From the NCBI GenBank assembly GCA_022562335.1, contig JADFPM010000002.1, forward strand, positions 1 through 32,904: a stretch of 32,904 bases of DNA, written 5' to 3'. The translations under genes and the position numbers were made by a program. Below, piece after piece: positions 16,160 to 24,451 of the stretch. How positions within the stretch are numbered: the first letter of the stretch is position 1; each line of letters begins with the position of its first letter. Under the pieces are notes generated by a model that was given only the letters and a program-made list of their open reading frames with translations, had not been told where the DNA came from and ran no database searches. The DNA is from Chloroflexota bacterium (GTDB lineage: Bacteria > Chloroflexota > Dehalococcoidia > Lucifugimonadales > UBA3495).

Positions 16160-17227
16160 CTACTTCGACGCCTTGCTCAGTGGCGTGGCCCCGTTTTCGC
16201 CCAGGACGACTATGTCTTCGATGCGGATGCCGCCCCAGCCGGTGATGTAGATCCCCGGTTCGACGGTGAATACCATATCGGGCTCAAGGGGGTCGGTGGA
16301 CTTGGGGGCCACCCGGGGATTTTCGTGGACGGCCAAACCAACTCCATGACCCAGGCTGTGGCCAAAGTTATCACCATACCCGGCTTCAGCGATCACGCCG
16401 CGGGAAAGCTCATCGCACTCTCCGCCGCTCATACCTGGGCGCACCGTGTTGATGGCGGTGAGTTGGGCCCCCAGCACGATATCGTACACCTTGCGGAATG
16501 TATCGTCGGGCTCTCCAACCACCACCGTTCGGGTTATGTCGGAACAGTAGCCGTCTACCCTAGCCCCCATGTCGATGACGATTGGTTCGCCTTTGGAGAT
16601 CGATTTATCCGACGGCATATGGTGGGCCATGGCCCCGTTGGGCCCGGCGGCGACTATGGTGTCAAAACTTAATCCGTCGGCGCCAAATTCCCGCATGGCC
16701 ATCTCCATGCGCCACGCCACTTCGCGTTCGGTCATGCCCTCCCGGATGGTGGGGCAAACGGCTTCCATGGCCTGGTCCGATGCGTCGATGGCCTTTTGCA
16801 ACGAGGCCAGTTCGTCTTTGTCTTTGGTGATCCGCAATTCTTCGGCCAACCCGGAGGCCGCCACCAGGGAAACCTTGTCCAGTCCGGAGTCCTCTTTAAC
16901 GGCCTCTATCAGCCGGTCATAAGTGGCCACCGTCATGTTTTGACTTTCGAATCCCAAGCGCTGGACCCCGTTTTCCTTGAGCAGTCCCAATAACCAGTCC
17001 CAGCCGCCGCGAATCTGCACCACCTTAAAATCCGGCGCTTGATGGGTGGCCTGTTCGGTATACCGGGAATCGGTGAGCAAAACCGCCGTGCCCTTGGCGA
17101 TGAACAGGTACCCGGCGGAACCGGTGAAACCAGACAGGTACTGCCTGTTTTCAGGAGCGGAAATCAATATCGCGTCCAGCTCTTTTTCCGGCAGCCGTTC
17201 CACCAATCGGTCCAAGCGCTGTTTCAT
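16160..17227 (-). CDS. M24-family metallopeptidase (Xaa-Pro aminopeptidase/dipeptidase type)
   Basis: Cleaves peptide bonds next to proline or a related N-terminal substrate, in the cytoplasm. The N-terminal creatinase domain covers about residues 1-125 and the pita-bread catalytic domain 140-350. All five metal ligands are visible: D219 (IVIDMGA), D230 (CSDITRT), H294 (GHSLGHGVGL), E323 (FTVEPGIY) and E337 (IRIEDIVV). Length 355 fits PepQ/PepP-like proteins of Firmicutes and Chloroflexota. The start ATG 17227 has a GGAAGGGG ribosome site. M24 next to efp and aroQ is a common arrangement, and coupling to EF-P is thematically neat since both relate to proline. Confidence 0.92.
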   Translation of the reverse strand: MKQRLDRLVERLPEKELDAILISAPENRQYLSGFTGSAGYLFIAKGTAVLLTDSRYTEQATHQAPDFKVVQIRGGWDWLLGLLKENGVQRLGFESQNMTVATYDRLIEAVKEDSGLDKVSLVAASGLAEELRITKDKDELASLQKAIDASDQAMEAVCPTIREGMTEREVAWRMEMAMREFGADGLSFDTIVAAGPNGAMAHHMPSDKSISKGEPIVIDMGARVDGYCSDITRTVVVGEPDDTFRKVYDIVLGAQLTAINTVRPGMSGGECDELSRGVIAEAGYGDNFGHSLGHGVGLAVHENPRVAPKSTDPLEPDMVFTVEPGIYITGWGGIRIEDIVVLGENGATPLSKASK

Positions 17228-17245
17228 TTAGCCCCTTCCTTCCAT

Positions 17246-17279
17246 TAAGACCGTTCTAAGACTAAGACCGTTCTAAGAC
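17246..17279. repeat. Perfect 17-bp tandem duplication at the end of aroQ
   Basis: The 17-bp unit TAAGACCGTTCTAAGAC occurs twice in tandem (17246-17262, 17263-17279). The aroQ stop codon lies in the second copy. It is probably a recent slippage duplication in the short aroQ/M24 spacer. Confidence 0.8.
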
Positions 17280-17719
17280 CCTTCTTCCCGCACCATCGCC
17301 GTGAGCATCTCTAGGGCCGAAGTATAGCTTCTCCATCCGAACCCCGCAATCTGGCCTCGGGCTATCTCTGAGATCACCGAGACGCGCCGCCATTGTTCTC
17401 GCGCTTGGGGGTTACTCAAGTGTACTTCGATCAACGGAACACCCGAGTCGATCAATGCGTCTTTCAGCGTCAGCCCATAGTGGGTCAGCGCGCCGGGATT
17501 GACAATGATTCCCTCTATTTTCCCCAGATTCTCCTGGATACAGTCTACCAGGTTGCCTTCCAAATTGGACTGGTAGAAAACAAGATCCACGCCCAGCGTT
17601 TCAGCCAGTTCGGCCAGCCGGCCGTTGATCTCTTCCATGGTCATTGCGCCATAGACCGCGGGGTCGCGGCGGCCCAGCATATTGATGTTGGGCCCGTTAA
17701 GAATAAGAAACCTGGTCAT
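17273..17719 (-). CDS. aroQ: 3-dehydroquinate dehydratase, type II
   Basis: Third step of the shikimate pathway: 3-dehydroquinate to 3-dehydroshikimate. At 148 residues it is normal length. Conserved motifs are NGPNINMLGRRDPAVYG (with the catalytic Arg/Tyr loop), QSNLEGNLVDCIQ, NPGALTHYGLTLKDAL and VEVHLSN-like PLIEVHLSNPQARE (catalytic His). The ATG overlaps the stop of the upstream recombinase gene as ATGA, with GGGAG about 8 nt before it, so the two are translationally coupled. No other aro genes are in the window. Confidence 0.95.
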   Translation of the reverse strand: MTRFLILNGPNINMLGRRDPAVYGAMTMEEINGRLAELAETLGVDLVFYQSNLEGNLVDCIQENLGKIEGIIVNPGALTHYGLTLKDALIDSGVPLIEVHLSNPQAREQWRRVSVISEIARGQIAGFGWRSYTSALEMLTAMVREEGS

Positions 17720-18843
17720 GGCCCCTTACTCCCTTTCTTCATCTCTTTGTCTGTTTCTTCCCGAGTACCGGTTACCCCGGCCGGGGCAACCCTCGCCAGA
17801 GGATGGTGTTTCAGGTAGGCGGTCCTGGCCTCCAGTTTTGTCACGTGGGTATATATCTGAGTGGTGGCCGGGCTGGAATGGCCCAAGAGCTCTTGGATCA
17901 CCCGCAGGTCGGCGCCTCCCTCCAACATGTGGGTGGCGAAAGTATGGCGCAGGGTATGGGGATGTACTTCAGTGCGGGTTCCCGCCCTGGCGGCGTAGCC
18001 TTTGACCATTCGTTGGATGCTGCGCCGGGAGAGCCTCTGACCGTACCGGTTTAGGAACAGCGCGGTTGTATGGCTGGACACCAGATTTGGGCGGGATTCC
18101 TGCAAGTAGCGGCGCAATGCGTCTTCGGTGGGCTGGCCGAAAACGACCCAGCGTTCCTTGGAGCCCTTGCCCCTTACCAGTATCTGGCGCTGGGTCAGGT
18201 TGACGTTTCCCAGGTCAAGCTCCTGAATCTCCGCCAAGCGCACGCCGCAGGAATACAGTACTTCCAGGATCGCCCGGTCCCGGTCCGCCAATGGGGCCTC
18301 CCCATCGGGAGCGTCCAACAAGCGGGCAACCTCGTGTTGGCCCAGAAACGGGGGCAGGGCTTTTTCTACCTTCACGCGAAAGCTGCGGCCTGAGGGCAGC
18401 GGGTTGATGGGGAACAATCCTTCCTGAACCAAAAACCGGTAGAAAGACCGCAGTACGGTAAGCTTTCGCGCGATGCTGACCCTGGCGTATCCGTGTTCAG
18501 TGGCCCGATTGCCGCGCCGTGGATCTTTTGCCCCGCCATTGGACGTTGAATTGGAGGTTGGCTGCCTAGCGGAGGTGGCCAGCCAGGCCAGATATCCCCG
18601 GAGCATGGCCCGGTCCATGTTCGCCAAGCTCAAACTTTCCAAATCCAGATACCGCCGGAAAGAGGCAAGGTCAGCCAGGTAAACACGAAGGGTATTCTCG
18701 GAAAGGCCGCGCTGTCCGCGCAAATAGGCGGGGTATCGTTCCACGAATAGATCGAACTGGGCAACACCTCTCAGTTGGGAATTGCCCGCAATCTCCTGTT
18801 GACGCGTGGGATTTAGGGAGCCAGACCTTTTTACCGGCGTCAT
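17716..18843 (-). CDS. xerD: Xer-type tyrosine recombinase
   Basis: Site-specific recombinase of the kind that resolves chromosome dimers at dif. The N-terminal SAM-like domain spans about 25-145 and the catalytic domain 165-345. The catalytic set is complete: R202 (SCGVRLAEI), K226 (VRGKGSKER), H296 and R299 (HTLRHTFATH), H322 (LLGHSSPATTQ) and the nucleophile Y331. Two features are odd: an N-terminus ~25 residues longer than usual, and a ~25-residue polar, low-complexity insert in the N-domain at about 92-117. No cargo genes, integrase partners or att sites are visible, and it sits inside a housekeeping run, so it is not a prophage integrase. XerC versus XerD cannot be settled by eye. Confidence 0.88.
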   Translation of the reverse strand: MTPVKRSGSLNPTRQQEIAGNSQLRGVAQFDLFVERYPAYLRGQRGLSENTLRVYLADLASFRRYLDLESLSLANMDRAMLRGYLAWLATSARQPTSNSTSNGGAKDPRRGNRATEHGYARVSIARKLTVLRSFYRFLVQEGLFPINPLPSGRSFRVKVEKALPPFLGQHEVARLLDAPDGEAPLADRDRAILEVLYSCGVRLAEIQELDLGNVNLTQRQILVRGKGSKERWVVFGQPTEDALRRYLQESRPNLVSSHTTALFLNRYGQRLSRRSIQRMVKGYAARAGTRTEVHPHTLRHTFATHMLEGGADLRVIQELLGHSSPATTQIYTHVTKLEARTAYLKHHPLARVAPAGVTGTREETDKEMKKGSKGP

Positions 18844-18912
18844 GGGAACCGCCTTAAAAGGCCCGGTTGGCCTGGAGGCCCCTGACGCCTAATCGTCGAG
18901 CGCCTCGAGGGC

Positions 18913-21279
18913 TCACCCGTCAAAAGGCGCCGCCTCAACGGATGATTCGTTGACCGCGGAATCCTCGGGCGCGGAATCTTCGGCCGCGGAGTCTTCGACC
19001 GTTTCGGTCCAGTCGCACACGGTGCATGCCACCGTGTCCCGGCCAGATTCGACCATAAGCCCATCGCACTCGGGACAAGGCGTGACCACCGGTTTCCGGT
19101 TGGAGATGAAATCGCATTCGGGGTACTTGGAGCAGCCGAAGAACGACCGCCCCCGGCCTCGAGAACGCCGTTCCACGATGTCTCCGCCGCACTTGGGGCA
19201 AGCAACCCCCGTTTTGTTAACAATGGGCCTGGTGGTGCGGCATTCTGGGAATCCGGTGCAGGCTAGAAACCGTCCAAACCGCCCCGTCTTGATAACCATA
19301 GGCTCGCCACAGGATTCGCATACCTCGTCGGTCTCTTCATCCAAGTTAACCTTGGGCATGGACTCCTGAGCGGCCTCCAGGGCCTTTTGGAACGGGTCGT
19401 AGAACTCTCCGAGCATGGGCACCCAATCCCGTGCACCCCGCGATACATCGTCCAGTTCTTCTTCCATCTTGGCGGTGAAATCCAGGTCCATAACGTCCGC
19501 GAAGTATTCGGTCAACAGCTTACTGACGGTGGTGCCCAAGGTGGTCGGAATCAACCGGTTCCGCTCCTTGACCACGTAGTTACGGTCGGTCAGGGTGCCG
19601 ATGGTTGGGGCGTAGGTGCTGGGGCGCCCGATGCCCTTTTCCTCCATCATCTTTATCAGCGTGGCTTCGGTGAACTTGGGCGGAGGCTGGGTGAAGTGCT
19701 GTAAGGATTCCAGTTTTTCACAACCCAAGCCGTCGTCTTTGGCCAGGACCGGCAAAGCCTGGCGGCCTTCATTGTCCTCATCGTCGTCGCGGCTTTCCAG
19801 GTACAGGGTCCGGAAGCCGGGGAATGTCAAAACCGAGCCGGTGGTCCGGAACACGTACACAGTGCTGGAACCTTGGCAGACGGCGTCGATGTCGACGGTG
19901 GTGGATTCGGACAGCGCATCAGACATCTGGCTGGCCAGCATCCTGGCCCAGATAAGGTTGTAAAGGTCCATCTGTTCCTTGGAAAGATATGTCTTCAGGG
20001 AGTCCGGCGTCCGGCCGATAGAGGTGGGCCGGATGGCCTCATGAGCTTCCTGGGCGTTCTTGGCCCGCGTCGAATACGCCCGGGCCTTTTCGGGCACATA
20101 ATCCTTGCCGTATCGTTTGGCCACGTATTCCCTGGCTTCCTCGATGGCCGGCGCCGAAGCCTTTGGAGAGTCGGTGCGCATATACGTGATCAAGCCGACC
20201 TGACCTTTTTCGCCCACCATCAAGCCTTCGTACAGTTGTTGGGCTACCGCCATGGTCCGCTGGGCGGTGAACCTCAGCTTGCGCCCCGCTTCCTGTTGCA
20301 TGGTGCTGGTGGTGAAGGGCGCCGCCGGCCTCTGACGGACCTCTCTTTTGCGGACGTCGGCAACTTGGTAAGCCGCGTCTTTAAGTTGTTCTTGATAGAT
20401 GCGGGCGTCTTCTTCTTTATCGATGGTCAGGCGTCCTGTTGCGCCTTTGCCTGTGGCGCCTTTGACCGAGTGCAAGACGCCGGTGAACAGGTGCTTTTTG
20501 TCAACCGGATCGGCGTCCCGGTAAAGCTCGGCCTCCAGGGTCCACGACTCCACCGGCACAAAGGCCTGGATCTCATCTTCCCGGTCCACCACCATGCGCA
20601 GCGCCGCCGACTGGACACGGCCGGCGGAAGTCCCGCGCTGGACCCGTCTCCATAGGAGGGGACTCACCTGGTACCCCACCAGCCGGTCCAGGATCCGCCG
20701 CGCCTGCTGGGCATTTACCAGATCCATGTCGATTTCCCGGGGATGCTGGAACGCCTCTTCCACGGCCTGCTTGGTGATCTCGTGAAAGACCACCCGCTTG
20801 GGCGGGTTGGGCCGGTTTTGCCATTGGGCGGCCGTCAGAAGGTGCCACGATATGGCTTCGCCCTCCCGGTCTGGGTCGGTGGCCAGGTAGATCTCTTTAG
20901 CTTCGTCCCCGGCCTTTTTCAACATGTTGAGCAGCTTTTGCTTGTCCTTCATCACCACGTAGGAAGGTTCAAAATCCTGCTCTATCTCCACGCCCAACTT
21001 GCTCTTGGGCAGATCACGAACATGCCCTTGCGAAGCAGCGACCACGTATTTGGAGCCCAATATTTGGCCGACGGTGCGGGCCTTGGCCGGCGATTCGACG
21101 ATGACCAAGTTTTTACCCGCCGCCTTTAAAACCGGCACCTTGCTTCCAGCAGAGGTCTTACCCCTGGCTGATTTGGTTTTCGTGGTTTTTTTGGCAGCCG
21201 TCTTTCGGCCGGCACTTTGAGCGGTTTTTCCCTTTGTATTTCCGCGGGTTGTTTTTCCGGTCACAGATCTAGACACCAT
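18913..21279 (-). CDS. topA: DNA topoisomerase I (type IA)
   Basis: Relaxes negative supercoils. The Toprim domain carries VIVESPAKA (E62) and DPDREGE (135-141). The catalytic Tyr is Y366 in ITYMRTDSP. Further topoisomerase motifs are TSAGRVQSAALR and EEKGIGRPSTYAPT. Three C-terminal zinc ribbons follow (CESCGEP..., CPKCGGD..., CPECDGL...). At 788 residues there are two additions: a Lys/Ala/Thr-rich, histone-tail-like N-terminus of ~52 residues, and an acidic repeated tail (EDSAAEDSAPEDSA). The ATG lies inside the end of dprA (11-bp overlap), so the genes are coupled. The dprA-topA order is classical. Confidence 0.97.
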   Translation of the reverse strand: MVSRSVTGKTTRGNTKGKTAQSAGRKTAAKKTTKTKSARGKTSAGSKVPVLKAAGKNLVIVESPAKARTVGQILGSKYVVAASQGHVRDLPKSKLGVEIEQDFEPSYVVMKDKQKLLNMLKKAGDEAKEIYLATDPDREGEAISWHLLTAAQWQNRPNPPKRVVFHEITKQAVEEAFQHPREIDMDLVNAQQARRILDRLVGYQVSPLLWRRVQRGTSAGRVQSAALRMVVDREDEIQAFVPVESWTLEAELYRDADPVDKKHLFTGVLHSVKGATGKGATGRLTIDKEEDARIYQEQLKDAAYQVADVRKREVRQRPAAPFTTSTMQQEAGRKLRFTAQRTMAVAQQLYEGLMVGEKGQVGLITYMRTDSPKASAPAIEEAREYVAKRYGKDYVPEKARAYSTRAKNAQEAHEAIRPTSIGRTPDSLKTYLSKEQMDLYNLIWARMLASQMSDALSESTTVDIDAVCQGSSTVYVFRTTGSVLTFPGFRTLYLESRDDDEDNEGRQALPVLAKDDGLGCEKLESLQHFTQPPPKFTEATLIKMMEEKGIGRPSTYAPTIGTLTDRNYVVKERNRLIPTTLGTTVSKLLTEYFADVMDLDFTAKMEEELDDVSRGARDWVPMLGEFYDPFQKALEAAQESMPKVNLDEETDEVCESCGEPMVIKTGRFGRFLACTGFPECRTTRPIVNKTGVACPKCGGDIVERRSRGRGRSFFGCSKYPECDFISNRKPVVTPCPECDGLMVESGRDTVACTVCDWTETVEDSAAEDSAPEDSAVNESSVEAAPFDG

Positions 21280-22378
21280 AAGCTGGAGCGGCCTCCCGTA
21301 TGCGTACGTAATGCATGCACCCCACCTGCTTCACCATGCCCTTTAACTCCAGCATGGTCAACATCGTGCTCACCGAGGTGATCGGCAAGTCGGCGTTTCT
21401 TCTCAGGTCATCTATGTGCAGCGGTTCTCCATCAAGATGGTTCAACAGGGCCATCTCTTCAGGGTCTTCGGACTCTTGAAATAGCGGCAGTTCAGGCTGG
21501 CGAGTAACCACCGTGAGGTTCAACTCCTCTAGGACATCTGTATGGCTGGAGACCAACTTGGCCCCCTCCTGAATCATGCGGTTGGTGAATCGGCTGGCCG
21601 GCGAGAAAATGCTGCCCGGCACGCAAAAAACCTCTCGATCCTGTTCCAGAGCATGGTAAACCGTCCAACGGGCTCCGCTGCCTTCGGCGGCTTCCACCAC
21701 CAGCGTGCCCAGGCTCATGCCGCTGATCAGCCGGTTCCGCCGGGGAAACCCCCGGGGGTCGGGCCGGACGCCCAGGGGATATTCGGAAACCACGGCGCCT
21801 TGTTCCTGGATCTGGCAGGACAACTGTTCGTGTTCTCTGGGGTAATAAATATCCAGGCCGTTGGCCACCACGGCTATGGTGCGGCCTCCGTTATCCAACG
21901 CGGCGCGGTGGGCGATCCCGTCGATGCCCCGGGCCAATCCGCTGACGATGGTAAGGCCGTTTTTGGCCAGATCGCCCGTCAGGTTCGCGGCCACCTCCCG
22001 CCCGTAAGACGTGGGGCTCCTTGTTCCAACCACGGCCAAAGACCTTTGGTCGGCCGGCTGGAACGCACCCTTAATGTATAACACAGGAGGCGGGTCGGAT
22101 ATCTCCTTCAGCCTGGCCGGGTATTCCGAATCATGCCAGGTCAAGGCCCTTACACCGGCCTGCTGCAGGCGCATCAATTCCCCATCGGGGTCCACCCGCG
22201 GCCGGGCGGCCACTATCTCCTGGGCGGTCCCGGCCTCTATCCCCGCGGCCTTTAGGTCGGCCAAACCGGCATTCCAAGCATGTTTCAGGTCGCCGAAATA
22301 TGCTTCCAGCTTGCGGAAACGAACCGTCCCCAACTTGGGGACCCGGCTCAATGCCGCCCAATATTTCACTTCCGTCAT
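21269..22378 (-). CDS. dprA: DNA-processing protein DprA
   Basis: Loads RecA on incoming single-stranded DNA during transformation. The Rossmann-like core shows RSLAVVGTRSPTSYG, VSGLARGIDGIAHRAAL, TIAVVANGLDIYYP, and FPRRNRLISGMS. The C-terminal part looks like the winged-helix DML1 domain (LNHLDGEPLHIDDLRRN). The start ATG 22378 (MTEVKYWAAL) is preferred over an upstream frame start at 22429, because a promoter -10 element ends only 7 nt before it. The mRNA would then be leaderless. The length is 369 residues. It heads the minus-strand gene run and is divergent from korA. Confidence 0.94.
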   Translation of the reverse strand: MTEVKYWAALSRVPKLGTVRFRKLEAYFGDLKHAWNAGLADLKAAGIEAGTAQEIVAARPRVDPDGELMRLQQAGVRALTWHDSEYPARLKEISDPPPVLYIKGAFQPADQRSLAVVGTRSPTSYGREVAANLTGDLAKNGLTIVSGLARGIDGIAHRAALDNGGRTIAVVANGLDIYYPREHEQLSCQIQEQGAVVSEYPLGVRPDPRGFPRRNRLISGMSLGTLVVEAAEGSGARWTVYHALEQDREVFCVPGSIFSPASRFTNRMIQEGAKLVSSHTDVLEELNLTVVTRQPELPLFQESEDPEEMALLNHLDGEPLHIDDLRRNADLPITSVSTMLTMLELKGMVKQVGCMHYVRIREAAPAYGV

Positions 22379-22385
22379 GAAATCG

Positions 22386-22394
22386 ATTCTAGCA
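22386..22394 (-). promoter_or_regulatory. Extended -10 promoter of dprA, leaderless type
   Basis: TGCTAGAAT on the minus strand fits the extended -10 pattern. Only 7 bases separate it from the ATG at 22378, so transcription would begin at or next to the start codon. No Shine-Dalgarno sequence is present, in agreement with a leaderless mRNA. Confidence 0.5.
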
Positions 22395-22435
22395 TACGGT
22401 GTAAGATTCAAACAACGACGTGCTGCCAATTTACA

Positions 22436-22464
22436 TTGACAACAAAATTCCGTAATGTTATAGT
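22436..22464 (+). promoter_or_regulatory. Sigma70-type promoter of korAB
   Basis: A perfect -35 TTGACA (22436-22441), a 17-bp spacer and a -10 TATAGT (22459-22464). It is the best promoter in the window. It stands back to back with the dprA promoter and predicts a leader of about 265 nt before korA. Confidence 0.75.
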
Positions 22465-22470
22465 TCTGTA

Positions 22471-22735
22471 GCTAGCCAGCCACGGTTCCGAGGCTGGCGA
22501 TGTTATTGTAAAATCGGGCCAAAGACGTTGTTTGTTCCGTATCGTCGAGGCTTGTGCAGCCCAATAGGATCGTTCCCTTAAACCAGAATGACAACCACCC
22601 TCAAATGCGCTCGCCTGGCTCCGGCCGCTGGCCCATTGCCGTCCCGTTTTAGCCCCCACCCTTACCTGCTGGCCAGACTTGTTGGCCAGGCTATGCCTCT
22701 GGTATCGACATTAACAAGGCCGGGAGTATTTCGAC
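22471..22735 (+). other. Long structured 5' leader of korAB
   Basis: The leader begins with a strong hairpin at 22475-22498 (GCCAGCC/GGCTGGC with extra inner pairs CGG/CCG). A second hairpin lies at 22669-22689 (CTGGCCA-7-TGGCCAG), ending 46 nt before the korA ATG. The two stems are related: GCCAG and CTGGC elements could also pair with each other. No known riboswitch class was recognised. Confidence 0.4.
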
Positions 22736-24451
22736 ATGGAAATGCGTGACTTTGTCGTGCGATTCGCCGGTGAAGGTGGCCAGGGAGTGGTCACGTCGGC
22801 GGAAGGTCTCGCCCAGACTGCCACCCAAGCCGGTTATCACGCCCTGACATTCGCCACTTTTCCGTCGCAGATCTTGGGAGGGCCCACCTGGACCCAGGCG
22901 CGAATCTCGGTTGACCACCTCCTAAGTCCCGGCGATGACGTGGACGTCTTGGTCGCCTTTAACCAGGATGCCTACGATACCCACAAAGAAGACGTCCGCC
23001 CCGACGGCGTGATCATTTTCGACTCCAACGAGTTTGAGCTTAAAGGAGACTCTAGAGGATTTGGCCTTCCGGTGCAGGACCTCGCCAAGGCCACGGGCAA
23101 TAACCGGGCCGCCAACATGGTCATCATCGGCGCTTTGGCCCACCTGGTGCACATGCCCCAGGAATTTTTGGAGGATTTCGTCACCCAACGCTTCACCCGA
23201 GGCCGGGCTGGCGATGACCAGATAATCACATCCAACATCGCGGCCCTCACCGCAGGTCGGGAACACATCGCCGAGAGCGGATTGGACTTGGGAAACCTGG
23301 CGCCCGCGGTACGCCCCGATGGCCAGCAATTGATGCTAAAGGGCAATGAAGCGATCTGCCTGGGGTCTCTGGCGGCGGGTTTGGAGGTTTACGCCGGCTA
23401 CCCCATCTCCCCGGCCACCACCATCCTGCTGTACATGGAGCGGAACCTGGTGGGTCCGGGCAAGTTCGCCTACCAGGTGAGTTCGGAGATCGAGTCCATC
23501 ACCGCCTTGCTTGGTGCGGGCTTCGCCGGGAAAAAGGCCATGACAGCCACCGCCGGCCCCGGCTTTTCCCTGATGAGCGAGGGCCTTGGGCTTAGCTGGA
23601 TCGCAGAGATCCCCCTGGTGGTGGTGGACGTTCAGCGCGGAGGTCCCGCCACCGGTCTCCCCACCAAAACCGAGCAATCGGACCTGATGGCTTGCATGTA
23701 CCCCGCCCACGGCGACGTGAAAATGCCCATCATAGCCGTGGGTACCGTTGAAGAGTGCTTCTTCGGCGCCATAAAAGCCATCGAATGGGCCGAACGTTAC
23801 CAGGGCCCGGTGGTGCTGATGACCGAGATGTCCTTGGCGGAAAGGGTCCAAAATATCCCCCGCCCCGACCTGTCTAAGATCAAGGTCAATGGACGGAAGG
23901 TTTACACCGGCGACAACGGTTACCGCCGTTACGCGGGTTTCGAATTGTCACCCATGCCCATTCCAGGAAACCCGGGCGCTTACATGGCCAACGGCAGCGA
24001 GCACGACGACTTCGGCGACACAACCCACCTGCCGGCCCGCCACGTGCAGATGACCGAGCGGCGGTTCAGCAAGATCAAGCTTCTAGAAGAAGACGATTAC
24101 GAAAAAGACCAGTCCGAAGAGGCAATAGCCTTCATGCCCTGGGGAGGCTCCAAAGGCCCCGCTTTAGAGGCTTATAACCAACTAAAAGAGAACGGAGTGC
24201 CGGTGGCCTGGTATTACACCATGTTCCTCAACCCGTTGCCTCCCAAACTGTTGGAAGAGCTAAAACAGAAGGAATTGGTCATTGTCCCCGAGTTGAATTA
24301 CCAGGGGCAATTCGCATCCATCCTCCGTTCCCAAGGGGTCAAGGCGGAGGCCATCACCCAATATACCGGCCTGCCTTTCAAAGTGCGCGACCTGGTGAAA
24401 CGAGTCACGGAAATGACCGAATCTCGCCGGAAGGAGATGGTTAAGGCGTGA
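22736..24451 (+). CDS. korA: 2-oxoacid:ferredoxin oxidoreductase, fused gamma-alpha subunit
   Basis: With KorB, oxidatively decarboxylates a 2-oxoacid, most likely 2-oxoglutarate, to acyl-CoA and passes electrons to ferredoxin. The N-terminal ~190 residues are the gamma domain (FAGEGGQGVVTSAEGLA). Then comes the alpha part with the pyrimidine-binding domain (ICLGSLAAGLEVYAGYPISPATTI, TATAGPGFSLMSEGLGL, VDVQRGGPATGLPTKTEQSDL) and a transketolase-C-like domain (VPVAWYYTMFLNPLP). The 571-residue length and order match KorA-type fusions. The start ATG has GGGAG upstream. The stop overlaps the korB start (GTGA). 2-oxoglutarate versus pyruvate specificity is inferred from the fusion type only. Confidence 0.92.
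   Translation: MEMRDFVVRFAGEGGQGVVTSAEGLAQTATQAGYHALTFATFPSQILGGPTWTQARISVDHLLSPGDDVDVLVAFNQDAYDTHKEDVRPDGVIIFDSNEFELKGDSRGFGLPVQDLAKATGNNRAANMVIIGALAHLVHMPQEFLEDFVTQRFTRGRAGDDQIITSNIAALTAGREHIAESGLDLGNLAPAVRPDGQQLMLKGNEAICLGSLAAGLEVYAGYPISPATTILLYMERNLVGPGKFAYQVSSEIESITALLGAGFAGKKAMTATAGPGFSLMSEGLGLSWIAEIPLVVVDVQRGGPATGLPTKTEQSDLMACMYPAHGDVKMPIIAVGTVEECFFGAIKAIEWAERYQGPVVLMTEMSLAERVQNIPRPDLSKIKVNGRKVYTGDNGYRRYAGFELSPMPIPGNPGAYMANGSEHDDFGDTTHLPARHVQMTERRFSKIKLLEEDDYEKDQSEEAIAFMPWGGSKGPALEAYNQLKENGVPVAWYYTMFLNPLPPKLLEELKQKELVIVPELNYQGQFASILRSQGVKAEAITQYTGLPFKVRDLVKRVTEMTESRRKEMVKA

Noticed and set aside
17716..18843. Prophage or integron integrase
   Set aside because: It is embedded in conserved housekeeping genes, with no phage genes, att repeats or cassette array nearby.
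22588..22749. Upstream ORF of 53 codons overlapping the korA start
   Set aside because: It has no ribosome site and unremarkable composition; overlap with the korA ATG is probably chance.
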